Assembly: GCF_900013425.1 (NCBI RefSeq)
Contig: NZ_FBXK01000005.1
Span: 868,001-932,000, forward strand
Reading direction: 5' to 3'
DNA from: Sphingobium sp. Z007
GTDB lineage: Bacteria > Pseudomonadota > Alphaproteobacteria > Sphingomonadales > Sphingomonadaceae
Length of the DNA: 64,000 bases
The number at the start of each line of letters is the position of its first letter. The stretch's first letter is position 1. The position numbers and the translations under genes are program-made. This document shows, piece by piece, positions 34,595 through 42,638 of the stretch. The notes under the pieces are model-generated. The model did not search any database. It worked only from the letters and a program-made list of their open reading frames with translations, and was not told the origin of the DNA.

Positions 34595-35183
34595 GGCCCA
34601 GCCTGCGCGAAAGATTGGCGAGAATGGCGGCGGTAATGCCCCAGATGCGGCGGCCTTCCCAATAAATTTCGTAATAATGGCGCTGCTTGCCCTCAAACTC
34701 CACCGCATGGCGCACCCTCCGCGCGGGGTCGAGCGCATAGGCCAGCGGCAGTTCGAACCAGTCGGCCACCTCGCTCTCCTGCGCACGTAGCGGCAGGTCG
34801 GGCGGAATGACGCCCAGCACCGGGACGATGTCGAATCCGGTAAAGGTGTGATAGCGATCCGATGTCCCGATCACCTGCACCTGGTCGGGCGGCAGCGCGA
34901 TTTCCTCCTGCGCCTCGCGCAGCGCGCCGGCGATTTCATCGGCATCCTCCGCGTCCACCCGGCCGCCAGGAAAGGCGATCTGGCCCGCATGTTTGCGCAG
35001 GCGCGACGATCGCTCGGTCAGGATCAGGCCCGGTTCCGGCCGGTCGGTGATCGCCACCAGCACCGCCGCGGGGGCCAATGCGATCTCGCCGTCGATCCGC
35101 GGATCGCGCATGGCGTCCAGCGCCAGGTCTTCCCGCCTGTGCCCCTCGTCCAGCGCGGCGCGTAGCCGCTGCGCCAGCGTCAT
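34575..35183 (-). CDS. NUDIX hydrolase, CoA-pyrophosphatase-like
   Basis: A 202-aa protein with the nudix box visible as GGRVDAEDADEIAGALREAQ followed by EEIAL, and upstream SSRLRKHAGQIAFPGG, a pattern of NudL/CoA diphosphatases. It likely hydrolyses CoA derivatives, but that is inference. ATG at 35183 overlaps the DUF1285 stop (ATGA). Confidence 0.9.
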   Translation of the reverse strand: MTLAQRLRAALDEGHRREDLALDAMRDPRIDGEIALAPAAVLVAITDRPEPGLILTERSSRLRKHAGQIAFPGGRVDAEDADEIAGALREAQEEIALPPDQVQVIGTSDRYHTFTGFDIVPVLGVIPPDLPLRAQESEVADWFELPLAYALDPARRVRHAVEFEGKQRHYYEIYWEGRRIWGITAAILANLSRRLGHDHEAA

Positions 35184-35746
35184 GCCTCGCCGTCCAGCGG
35201 GAAGAACGCGCCGTCGCTCCACAGCCCGATTCGCTCGCCGTCTTCCTCCAGGGCCAGGTTCATCAACTCATAATAGACGCTGCGCGTGACCAGCGCCTCC
35301 ATGCCGCCGCGCACATGCAGATAGGGATGCGGCCCGTCCGGCGTCTCGCGCAGGATCAGCCCATGGTCCGGCCCTGCCGTCACGATATCGCCATTCTTGA
35401 TCTGGAAGGCGAGGGTGCGATCCCGCCCTTCGCCTTCGCTTTTCAGTTCCACCGCGACAAAGGGCGCATCTTCGACCGCGATGTCCAACTTCTCGACCGG
35501 CGTCACCAGCACATGGCTGCCATCCGGCTCGCGCCGCAATATGGAGGAGAAGAGCCGCACCATCGTTTCCCGGCCGATCGGCGACCCCTGGTGGAACCAG
35601 GTGCCGTCGCGCGCGATCCGCATCTCGCTGTCGCCACAATGATCGGGATTCCATTTTTCCACCGGCGGCAGGCGTTTTTCGGCGGCTAGCCGCGCGATAT
35701 CGGCGAGCGAAAGGGTGGACAGGTCGGGCAGGGGGTCCATCGGCAT
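35180..35746 (-). CDS. DUF1285 domain protein
   Basis: A 188-aa protein with VEKWNPDHCGDSEMRIARDG, TWFHQGSPIGRETMVRLFSS and KNGDIVTAGPDHGLIL typical of DUF1285, found next to nudix and cca genes in alphaproteobacteria. Function unknown. Overlaps the nudix start, so the three genes are a coupled operon. Confidence 0.88.
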   Translation of the reverse strand: MPMDPLPDLSTLSLADIARLAAEKRLPPVEKWNPDHCGDSEMRIARDGTWFHQGSPIGRETMVRLFSSILRREPDGSHVLVTPVEKLDIAVEDAPFVAVELKSEGEGRDRTLAFQIKNGDIVTAGPDHGLILRETPDGPHPYLHVRGGMEALVTRSVYYELMNLALEEDGERIGLWSDGAFFPLDGEA

Positions 35747-35788
35747 GGTGCGGAGATAGGAGCCTCTTGCTCGAAGGCAAAGGGCAAA

Positions 35789-36325
35789 TCAGGCCGAGAC
35801 GGCGATTCTAGGCTCCAGCATCCCGCTCCCGCCGATCGGCCGTCCATCGACCGACAGCGCGAGCAACCGGCGCGGCTCGAACGGACCGGGGGCGTCCCAT
35901 CCGGCCGTGCCGTCCGCGACGAAGCCCCAGAAGCGGCCATAATATTCAGGATCGCCGATCATCATCAGCGGCTCGCTGCCCTGCGCGCGGGCGGCGGCGA
36001 CCACTGCGTCCATCATCGCCCTGCCATGGCCGCCAAATTGATGCGCCGGATCGACCGCGACCGGCCCCACCATGATGAGCGGCATTTGGGCGCCACCGGC
36101 TTGGCGCAACGCCACCGGCCAGCTTTGCAGCGACCCGATCAGCGCACCGTCGGCATCGACCGTGGCGAAGGATAGAGCGGGCAGCCAGGGCATCCCCATG
36201 CGGATGCGATAGGCCGTGCGTCCGTGCCGGTCGGCGCCGAACGCCGCGTCGAGCAAGCGTTCGATCGCGGCATCAGGCTGGCTGTCGAGGGGAAGAATGA
36301 GAGACACGTCTTGCCGATCCGCCAT
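35789..36325 (-). CDS. GNAT-family N-acetyltransferase
   Basis: A 178-aa GNAT protein with MVGPVAVDPAHQFGGHGRAM (about 88-107), the acetyl-CoA pyrophosphate-binding Q/RxxGxG-like loop, and GDPEYYGRFWGFV. Substrate unknown. The ATG at 36325 is preferred over a long in-frame upstream extension that would run into folB sequence. Confidence 0.86.
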   Translation of the reverse strand: MADRQDVSLILPLDSQPDAAIERLLDAAFGADRHGRTAYRIRMGMPWLPALSFATVDADGALIGSLQSWPVALRQAGGAQMPLIMVGPVAVDPAHQFGGHGRAMMDAVVAAARAQGSEPLMMIGDPEYYGRFWGFVADGTAGWDAPGPFEPRRLLALSVDGRPIGGSGMLEPRIAVSA

Positions 36326-36437
36326 CAATGGCGCATGGGGCAGCGCCGGAAGCGGGGCTTTAGCGCCCGCTTTGCAAAATGAAAGATTAAATTGGCCCGC
36401 CCGCACGGCACGGAATGGGCCTTTAAGTTGGCGAACT

Positions 36438-36821
36438 ATGCAGACTGGATTTGACGATTTTCTGACGCTGGAGGTCAACGACCTGCATGTCGACGTGCTG
36501 ACCGGCATTTATTCGGAGGAGACGCATCTCCCCCAGCCGCTGCGCATATCGATCCGCGCCCGCCTGCGAATCGCTGATCATTATGAGCCGGACACGGCGC
36601 TCAGCCAGTCGAAAAACTATATGGATCTGAAACACGCCGCCTCGACCGCGCTGCCCGAAGGCGTGCATTTCACCCTGATCGAAGCGGTGGCCGACCATAT
36701 CATCGACACCATCTTCCTGCAGGACGACAAGGTGAGCCATGTCGAAGTGAAGATCGTGAAGCTGGCGCTCAGCGAGCGCGGCGAGGAAATCGGCATCACG
36801 CTGGGCCGCGGACGGAAATAA
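36438..36821 (+). CDS. folB: dihydroneopterin aldolase
   Basis: A 127-aa pterin enzyme of folate synthesis: LEVNDLHVDVLTGIYSEE, the KNYMDLKHA substrate region and HFTLIEAVADHIIDTIF match FolB. ATG at 36438 chosen, within a divergent arrangement with the GNAT gene. Other folate genes are not in this window. Confidence 0.88.
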   Translation: MQTGFDDFLTLEVNDLHVDVLTGIYSEETHLPQPLRISIRARLRIADHYEPDTALSQSKNYMDLKHAASTALPEGVHFTLIEAVADHIIDTIFLQDDKVSHVEVKIVKLALSERGEEIGITLGRGRK

Positions 36822-36828
36822 CCATCGC

Positions 36829-36896
36829 CGTCATTGCGAGCGAAGCGAAGCATCCAAACGCGCGACGTGGACTGCTTCGCTTCGCTCGCAATGACG
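36829..36896. repeat. REP-like palindrome between folB and the 2OG oxygenase
   Basis: CGTCATTGCGAGCGAAGCGA and its exact complement form 24-bp arms around a 20-base spacer. The same head CGTCATTGCGAGCG recurs at 63454. Placed between converging gene ends it may also terminate transcription. Confidence 0.85.
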
Positions 36897-36902
36897 CGTG
36901 TC

Positions 36903-37850
36903 TCACCCCTTCTTAATAAGCCCGATCTCTATCAACCGCTCGGTCAGATAATCATGCGCGCTGATCGGCGGATCGCGGCGCGGATTATCGTCGCTCACGC
37001 ATTGCGGCAGCGCGTCGATCATGAAATCGGGCCGCAGATGCAGGAAGAATGGCATGGAATAGCGCGAATGGCCGCGCCGTTCGGGCGGCGGATTCACCAC
37101 GCGGTGGCTGGTCGACGGCAGCATATGGTTGGTCAATCGTTGCAGCATGTCGCCGACATTGATCGCCAGAGCGCCGGGCGGCGGCACGACGGGCAGCCAG
37201 TTGCCGCCGCGATCTTTCAATTCCAGCCCGCCTTCCTCCGCCCCCAGCAGCAGCGTGATGAGGTTGATGTCTTCATGCGCCCCCGCGCGTATGCCAGGCG
37301 CCTGCGCCGACACCGGCGGATAATGCAGTAGCCGCAGGATCGAATTGCCGTTTTCAACTGGACCATCGAACCACCGTTCGGGCAGGCCGAGATAAAGCGC
37401 GATCGCCGACAGCAATTCCGCACCGACCCGATCGAACTCGCGATAGAGTTTGGCGAAGACCGGCTTGAATTCCGGCATGTCGTCGGGCCAGACATTGGGC
37501 GGCATCGTCGCGGTCAACGGATCGCCTTCGGGCAGGTCGCGGCCGACATGCCAGAATTCCTTCAGGTCGTTCTCGCTTGCGCCCTTCGCGATTTCCGTGC
37601 CGAACGCAGTATAGCCGCGTTGCCCGCCATTCACTTTGGCGTTGTAGCGCTGCTTCACATCCTCCGGCAGCGCGAAGAATCGCCGCGCCAATGCCCATCC
37701 GTCATCGACCAGCGCCGGGTCCATGCCATGGTCCTTCACCATGGCGAAACCGAACTGCTGGAAGGATCGGCCGAACGCGTCGGCGAAATCCGCCTTGCTC
37801 ATATCCGCCATGGACAGGACAGGCACCTGATCCATTACCGCTTGCGACAC
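36903..37850 (-). CDS. 2-oxoglutarate/Fe(II) oxygenase, isopenicillin N synthase family
   Basis: A 315-aa protein with the DIOX_N domain then the oxygenase core. The iron ligands are in AHEDINLITLL (HxD) and STSHRVVNPP (distal His), and the cosubstrate arginine is in RYSMPFF. KDHGMD and QRGYTAFGTE are family features. Substrate unknown; it resembles the many uncharacterised proteobacterial members. Start is GTG at 37850, or ATG at 37835. Confidence 0.92.
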   Translation of the reverse strand: MSQAVMDQVPVLSMADMSKADFADAFGRSFQQFGFAMVKDHGMDPALVDDGWALARRFFALPEDVKQRYNAKVNGGQRGYTAFGTEIAKGASENDLKEFWHVGRDLPEGDPLTATMPPNVWPDDMPEFKPVFAKLYREFDRVGAELLSAIALYLGLPERWFDGPVENGNSILRLLHYPPVSAQAPGIRAGAHEDINLITLLLGAEEGGLELKDRGGNWLPVVPPPGALAINVGDMLQRLTNHMLPSTSHRVVNPPPERRGHSRYSMPFFLHLRPDFMIDALPQCVSDDNPRRDPPISAHDYLTERLIEIGLIKKG

Positions 37851-37955
37851 GTTTTATCTCCAAATAGCATTTGTCGGGGTCGTGCCCGGCATATCGGGCG
37901 GCCCGCGCGTACCGCCATCCTTGATCGCGCCGGGACGCTGTTGCAAGAAGGCAAA

Positions 37956-38363
37956 ATGAACTATTGGCTGATGAAATCGGAACCCGACGTCTTTTCCTAC
38001 GACGATCTCGTCAAGAAAGGAAAAGCCGAATGGGACGGGGTGCGCAACCATGCCGCCCAGGGCCATATGAAGGCGATGCGCAAGGGCGATCGCGCCTTCT
38101 TCTATCATAGCAATATCGGGCTGGAGGCGGTCGGGATCATGACCATCGTCGAAGAAGCCGCGCCCGATAGCACCGACGACAGCGGCAAATGGATCGCGGT
38201 CCATGTCGCGCCGCATGAAAAGCTCGACAAACCGGTGTCGCTCAAGGCGATGAAGGCCGATCCGGCCCTGTCCGACATGGTGATGCTGCGCCAATCGCGC
38301 CTGTCGGTCGCGCCACTGACAAAGGCGCAGTTCGACCATATCGTCGCAATGTCAAAGGCTTGA
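37956..38363 (+). CDS. EVE domain protein
   Basis: A 135-aa single-domain protein beginning NYWLMKSEPDVFSYDDL, with VRNHAAQGHMKAMRKGDRAF and a FYHSNIG stretch, the EVE (PUA-like) signature. The fold binds modified bases in RNA or DNA in some members; the role here is unknown. AAGAAGG precedes the ATG. Confidence 0.92.
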   Translation: MNYWLMKSEPDVFSYDDLVKKGKAEWDGVRNHAAQGHMKAMRKGDRAFFYHSNIGLEAVGIMTIVEEAAPDSTDDSGKWIAVHVAPHEKLDKPVSLKAMKADPALSDMVMLRQSRLSVAPLTKAQFDHIVAMSKA

Positions 38364-38511
38364 TCCGCCGTGCCGCGCGCAGTTGCGCATGATGCAACTG
38401 GATCGGCATTTTTTGCGATTGTCGCATTGCCGCGCTGCAACATAGAAGCGCCTCAACAGAACAAGAAAAACAACAAGAGGTGTTTGATCGGCATTCACAA
38501 GGAGTTTACCC

Positions 38512-38799
38512 ATGCGAATGCTGTCCAAGTTCATTGTCACCGGCGCCCTGAGCGCCATTGTCGCCGTCGCTGCTCCCGCCCAGGCTGAAGAAGCCGGCAA
38601 GCAGCGCTTCACCCACGAAGGTTATACCTACGTGTATGAAGTCAAGGACACCAAGACCGGCAAGGTCATCTCCGGCCGTCGCTTCCCCGATGCGGTCGCA
38701 TTCAACCTGGCCGTCAAGAATGGCAAGGTTTCGGGCGTGTCGGGTGGCCAGCAGGTCGCCTTCAAGGTTGAAGACGCGCGCGGCGCTGCTTCGGAATAA
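38512..38799 (+). CDS. small secreted protein, unknown
   Basis: A 95-aa protein with signal peptide (FIVTGALSAIVAVAAPAQAEE, cleavage after AQA). The mature part is rich in Tyr and Lys: HEGYTYVYEVKDTKTGKVIS, GRRFPDAVAFNLAVKNGKV. AAGGAG precedes the ATG. A perfect terminator follows, so it is a strong single-gene unit and may be abundant. I do not recognise the family. Confidence 0.8.
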   Translation: MRMLSKFIVTGALSAIVAVAAPAQAEEAGKQRFTHEGYTYVYEVKDTKTGKVISGRRFPDAVAFNLAVKNGKVSGVSGGQQVAFKVEDARGAASE

Positions 38800-38822
38800 G
38801 CCTCCAGGCTTTTCAGAATTTA

Positions 38823-38856
38823 GGGACGGCATCCGACGGGATGCCGTCCCTTTTTT
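38823..38856 (+). terminator. rho-independent terminator
   Basis: GGGACGGCATCC and GGATGCCGTCCC flank GACG, followed by six T. It ends the small secreted-protein transcript. Confidence 0.93.
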
Positions 38857-38912
38857 GTTGGGCTTACAGGCAGGTATAAAGAACCGGCAATTTCCAGCCG
38901 GCTCTTGCGCCG

Positions 38913-39215
38913 TCAGCGGCAGCTGCGCTTGCTGTCGATCGACTTGCCGAGCAGCGCGCCACCGGCTGCGCCCAGGATCGTTCCTGTTGCGCGGTCACCG
39001 CGAGTGTCGATCGCCCGCCCGACCAGCGCACCGCCGACGCCGCCGACGATCAGGCCAGTCGTCCCATTGGACTTGCGGCAATAGGTCCGGCCATCACGAC
39101 CGCGCCATTCCTTGTAGCGATAATTTTTGCGCGCCTGGGCGCCGTCCGTCGGCACTGCCATGGACATGGGAATGGCCATCGAAACGGCGGCCAGGGCGAG
39201 TAGGGCTTTACACAT
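38913..39215 (-). CDS. glycine-zipper 2TM surface protein
   Basis: A 100-aa exported protein with signal peptide (MCKALLALAAVSMAIPMSMA) and two glycine-zipper repeats (GLIVGGVGGALVGRAID and GTILGAAGGALLGKSID), like the Rickettsia 17-kDa antigen family. It has RYKEWRGRDGRTYCRKSNG between them. The ATG at 39215 has GGAGGAG upstream. Probably periplasmic or outer-membrane associated. Role unknown. Confidence 0.85.
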   Translation of the reverse strand: MCKALLALAAVSMAIPMSMAVPTDGAQARKNYRYKEWRGRDGRTYCRKSNGTTGLIVGGVGGALVGRAIDTRGDRATGTILGAAGGALLGKSIDSKRSCR

Positions 39216-39336
39216 GCGTATCTCCTCCGATAGCGTGATTTGTCGCTTGAACCCTCTAACCTTGATCCAGGTTGCATGAACATCAGGCAACGATTTAAGC
39301 CGCTGTTTCTGAGGCAATAAATTTTGAGGTGAATGG

Positions 39337-39777
39337 ATGCGGGCGGACGACGAGCAGTATGGGCGAACCTTGATCGATCGACTTGGCCTGCTCGCTCATC
39401 CCGAAGGCGGCTGGTATAGGGAGACATGGCGGGCCGCGGCGGCGCCTGGCGAACGGGCCGCGGGCACGGCGATTCTTTTCCTGCTGGAGGCGCATCAGCG
39501 CTCGCACTGGCACCGTGTCGATGCGGAGGAACATTGGTTCTGGCATGCCGGTGCGCCGATGATCCTCTCGATCGCTCCTCCCGGCGAGCCGGCGTGCGAC
39601 CTGCTGCTGGGGCCGGACATCCTGAACGGGCACATGCCGCAGGGCCGCGTGCCGACTGGGCATTGGCAGGCATCGACGCCGCAAGGCGGGTGGACGCTGG
39701 TCAGTTGTACGGTCACGCCGGGCTTTGATTTTGCGGGCTTTTCGCTCGCGCCGCCGCACTGGTCGCCGCCGGGCTGA
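39337..39777 (+). CDS. DUF985/cupin-5 family protein
   Basis: A 146-aa cupin: HPEGGWYRETWRA, FLLEAHQRSHWHRVDAEEHW (metal-binding His/Glu), PQGRVPTGHWQASTPQGGWT and CTVTPGFDFAGFSLA are DUF985 signatures. Enzymatic role unknown. It is followed by a 559-bp non-coding stretch. Confidence 0.9.
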   Translation: MRADDEQYGRTLIDRLGLLAHPEGGWYRETWRAAAAPGERAAGTAILFLLEAHQRSHWHRVDAEEHWFWHAGAPMILSIAPPGEPACDLLLGPDILNGHMPQGRVPTGHWQASTPQGGWTLVSCTVTPGFDFAGFSLAPPHWSPPG

Positions 39778-40019
39778 AACTTATCCACAGCTTTGCGTTT
39801 CGCACCGTCACAAATCTGTCCGATTTCGCTTGGAGCGACTCGCCGATGGTGAGACCATCCTTGCATCGAGACGGCGGAAACGGAGCGATCCATATCCGAA
39901 ATCACTGGGGAATCAGCGATTTATTCCGTCAAGATCGTCCGCTAGCAGGCCATTTCCGCGAGGATCGCGCCGGGCAGACGGACGGGATGTTTGGGACCAT
40001 TGCCGGGCACGCGCGAAAG
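39778..40019. other. non-coding stretch upstream of the candidate small RNA
   Basis: No credible ORF is seen on either strand. It probably holds the promoter of the candidate RNA at 40020-40217, but I cannot fix -35/-10 boxes. One TTATCCACA sequence (39781-39789) matches a DnaA box but is alone. Confidence 0.5.
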
Positions 40020-40217
40020 TGAACGTCGGGCATCGGAACCAAGCAGCCAGCACCGGGAAGGCGGCCCTTGGCCTAGAGCCCGGAGCAACCTGTATGGCCG
40101 CCCTCGCCCGAGGACGACGTTCAGGATACGCCGGGCCGATGATCGCATCCCGCAAGGGACGCGGATCGCATGACCCGACGGAAATGGGGACCGGCAGCAA
40201 TGCCGGCCCCCATTTTG
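40020..40217 (+). ncRNA. candidate structured small RNA ending in a terminator
   Basis: TGAACGTCG (40020-40028) can pair perfectly with CGACGTTCA (40115-40123), or its overlapping CGTCGGG (40024-40030) with CCCGACG (40174-40180). A GGGG-CCGGC/GCCGG-CCCC terminator at 40186-40217 follows. No gene lies downstream on this strand. It has no match I can recognise to tmRNA, RNase P, SRP RNA or 6S RNA. The exact 5' end is unknown, so the start given is the first paired base. Confidence 0.4.
40186..40217 (+). terminator. rho-independent terminator of the candidate small RNA
   Basis: GGGGACCGGC, loop AGCAAT, GCCGGCCCC, then CATTTTGCG and TTTT. It is oriented away from any plus-strand gene start, which points to a non-coding transcript. 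Confidence 0.7.
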
Positions 40218-40336
40218 CGTTTTGGGGCAAGAATCGCCAGATCGTCCGCCAAGGATTTCAATAACGGATGCCGAATGCGCTAGACAAAGGCGAACCCACG
40301 CGATGGGGTTATCGGGCGGCAATGCGCAGACGAAAA
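40218..40336. other. spacer between the candidate RNA and tRNA-Thr
   Basis: No ORF or repeat of note is seen. It contains the 3' flank of the minus-strand tRNA gene. Confidence 0.4.
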
Positions 40337-40412
<76 letters not shown>

Positions 40413-40440
40413 GCGCCTTTGCGACGGCACGCCCATACTA

Positions 40441-41295
40441 TCAGATGACGCCGAACGTCCAGCCCTCAGTGCGCGCAATCTGCGCCGTCAGCATGGCCGG
40501 CGTCCACAAGGCGCGTTCAACCGCCGCCCGACGCATCCAGGCGGCGGTCACGATCGCGTCCGCCCCATGGTCGTCGGGCATCGGGCCGTCATGCGCCGCC
40601 GATCCCAGCGCCGTCAGCGCATCGTTCAACGCCACAGCATCGCGCATCTTGCTGCGCCCCTTGGGCCGCCCGGCGGCGCGCGCGGCGATGCTGGTATAGA
40701 TTTCCACGATCACCGATCCCGCATCTGGCAGTGGATCGAACGGCCAGACCGGCAGCTTGCCGCGCAGATGATGCAGCATCCGCATACCCGCAAAGCTGGC
40801 CTTAGCGACCTGCGCCGCGCCGATCGCGTCATAGACGGTCGATGGCTTGCCCCCGCCGCCCGCCTTATACTGCGCCTCGCATACGCGATTATGCATGAAG
40901 GCCGCCTTCACCCCATCGGCCTTGCCGAAATAGAAATGACGGCGATGCGCGACCTCCAGCAGGCTGGCCGCGCCCAGATCGACATCCTCGCACATCGCAT
41001 CGACATAGGCCCAGAAAGCCGGGCCATCCTCCGGCACCCGATCGCCGGGGAGGTAGCCGCCCCGCGCCACGAAGGGCGGCGCAAAGCTGAAGTCGAAGCC
41101 GAATAGGGTAGGGGCCTGGCGCCCGGCGTCGATCAACCAATCTGCTACTCCCTGCCGCGACCAGACGCCGCCCGGTGCCGTCACCAGCCGCGGCACGGCA
41201 TCGCCCGCCTCGCACAGCGCCACCGCAATCCCCTTGTGCCGCGCGCCCTTGGCCCCTGACCAATCGATCGCGGCGAACCGCGCGAAATGCGTCAC
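40441..41295 (-). CDS. DUF429-like protein, RNase H fold, coupled to rarA
   Basis: A 284-aa protein whose acidic residues in FAAIDWSGAKG, FGFDFSFAPP, VIVEIYTS and DDHGADAIVTAAW fit the DUF429 RNase-H-like pattern, so a nuclease-type fold is possible but unproven. The start is GTG at 41295, overlapping the rarA stop (GTGA, 41292-41295), which means it is translated with RarA. It ends near tRNA-Thr. Confidence 0.72.
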   Translation of the reverse strand: MTHFARFAAIDWSGAKGARHKGIAVALCEAGDAVPRLVTAPGGVWSRQGVADWLIDAGRQAPTLFGFDFSFAPPFVARGGYLPGDRVPEDGPAFWAYVDAMCEDVDLGAASLLEVAHRRHFYFGKADGVKAAFMHNRVCEAQYKAGGGGKPSTVYDAIGAAQVAKASFAGMRMLHHLRGKLPVWPFDPLPDAGSVIVEIYTSIAARAAGRPKGRSKMRDAVALNDALTALGSAAHDGPMPDDHGADAIVTAAWMRRAAVERALWTPAMLTAQIARTEGWTFGVI

Positions 41296-42611
41296 CCGCC
41301 CGCGCGCTCCGCCCGCAAACGGTCCCAATGAGCGATCCGCTCGGCGATCCGCGCCTCGAACCCGCGATCCGTCGGCGCATAGAAGGTCTGCGGCGTCATC
41401 TCCTCCGGCCAGTAATTGGCCCCGGAAAAGCCCTCCGCCGCATCATGGTCATATTGATAGCCTTTGCCATAGCCGACCTGCTTCATCAGCTTGGTGGGGG
41501 CGTTGACGATGTTCATCGGGGGCATCAGCGACCCGGTGTCGCGCGCCGATTTGAACGACGCCTTCATCGCCGCATAGGCCGCGTTCGATTTGGGCGCGGT
41601 CGCGCAATAGAGGCACGCCTGCACGATCGCCAATTCGCCTTCGGGCGACCCAAGGAAATCATAGGCATCCTTGGCCGCCAGGCACTGCACCACCGCCTGC
41701 GGATCGGCCAGCCCGATATCTTCGGTGGCGAACCGCACCAGCCGCCGCAACACATAAAGTGGCTCTTCCCCCGCCGTCAGCATCCGCGCCAGATAATAGA
41801 GCGCCGCCTGCGGGTCCGACCCGCGCAGCGATTTATGCAGCGCGGAGATGAGGTTATAATGCCCCTCCCGATCCTTGTCATACACGGCGACCCGACGGTG
41901 AAGCAGGGCGGACAGGCCCGCCGCATCCAGCGGTTCGGGCAGGTCGATGGAATAGAGCGTCTCAACCTGGTTCAGCAAAAAGCGCCCGTCGCCATCTGCG
42001 CTCGCCACCAGCGCCTCACGCGCGGCGGCGTCGATCGGCACCGGCCGCCCGGTCAGCGCTTCGGCCCGGTCGAGCAACTGCTCCAGCGCCGCCGCGTCCA
42101 GCCGTCGCAGGATCAGCACCTGCGCCCGCGACAACAGCGCCGCATTCAACTCGAAGCTGGGATTTTCGGTCGTCGCCCCGACCAGCGTGACGGTGCCATC
42201 TTCAACGAAAGGCAAGAAACCGTCCTGTTGCGCCCGGTTGAAGCGGTGGATCTCATCCACGAACAATAACGTCTTCTCGCCGCGCCGGGCATGGTCCTTG
42301 GCGCTCGCGAACAGCTTCTTGAGGTCGGCCACGCCCGAAAACACCGCCGATATCGGCGCAAAGCGCATCCCCACCGCATCGGCCAGCAGCCGCGCCGTCG
42401 TCGTTTTGCCTGTGCCGGGCGGCCCCCAGAGGATGATCGAAGACAGCCGACCCGCGGCCACCATCCGGCCGATCGCGCCATCCGGTCCGGTCAGATGTTC
42501 CTGCCCCACCACATCGGCCAGCGTACGCGGGCGCAAACGGTCGGCGAGCGGCGCTGTATCGGCCTGCCCGTCGGCGGCGGAAAGATCATCGGAAGCAAAA
42601 AGGTCGGCCAT
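41292..42611 (-). CDS. rarA: replication-associated recombination AAA+ ATPase
   Basis: A 439-aa RarA/MgsA: DVVGQEHLTGPDG start, Walker A LWGPPGTGKTTTARL, Walker B LFVDEIHRFNRAQQD, then the tetramerisation and lid domains (ALYYLARMLTAGEEPLYVLR). It acts at stalled replication forks with SSB. The 3' neighbour DUF429-like gene is translationally coupled. Confidence 0.95.
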   Translation of the reverse strand: MADLFASDDLSAADGQADTAPLADRLRPRTLADVVGQEHLTGPDGAIGRMVAAGRLSSIILWGPPGTGKTTTARLLADAVGMRFAPISAVFSGVADLKKLFASAKDHARRGEKTLLFVDEIHRFNRAQQDGFLPFVEDGTVTLVGATTENPSFELNAALLSRAQVLILRRLDAAALEQLLDRAEALTGRPVPIDAAAREALVASADGDGRFLLNQVETLYSIDLPEPLDAAGLSALLHRRVAVYDKDREGHYNLISALHKSLRGSDPQAALYYLARMLTAGEEPLYVLRRLVRFATEDIGLADPQAVVQCLAAKDAYDFLGSPEGELAIVQACLYCATAPKSNAAYAAMKASFKSARDTGSLMPPMNIVNAPTKLMKQVGYGKGYQYDHDAAEGFSGANYWPEEMTPQTFYAPTDRGFEARIAERIAHWDRLRAERAGG

Positions 42612-42638
42612 CGCTACCGATATAGGGCGTGGCGCAGA

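Noticed and set aside
33323..34636. 437-codon plus-strand frame opposite cca
   Set aside because: Opposite a clear CCA nucleotidyltransferase; composition is a Gln/Arg/His-rich shadow.
39781..39789. Perfect DnaA box (TTATCCACA)
   Set aside because: A single copy, no cluster, no AT-rich unwinding region, and no dnaA or parAB nearby, so not an origin.
40020..40217. Assignment of the candidate RNA to tmRNA, RNase P RNA, SRP RNA or 6S RNA
   Set aside because: No tag codons, no GAGGAAAGTCC-type P RNA core, no GGAAGGAAGCAGCC SRP loop and no 6S-like consensus could be matched by eye.
39725..40264. 179-codon plus frame through the non-coding stretch
   Set aside because: Runs through structured, terminator-ended RNA-like sequence and has no protein-like composition or ribosome site.
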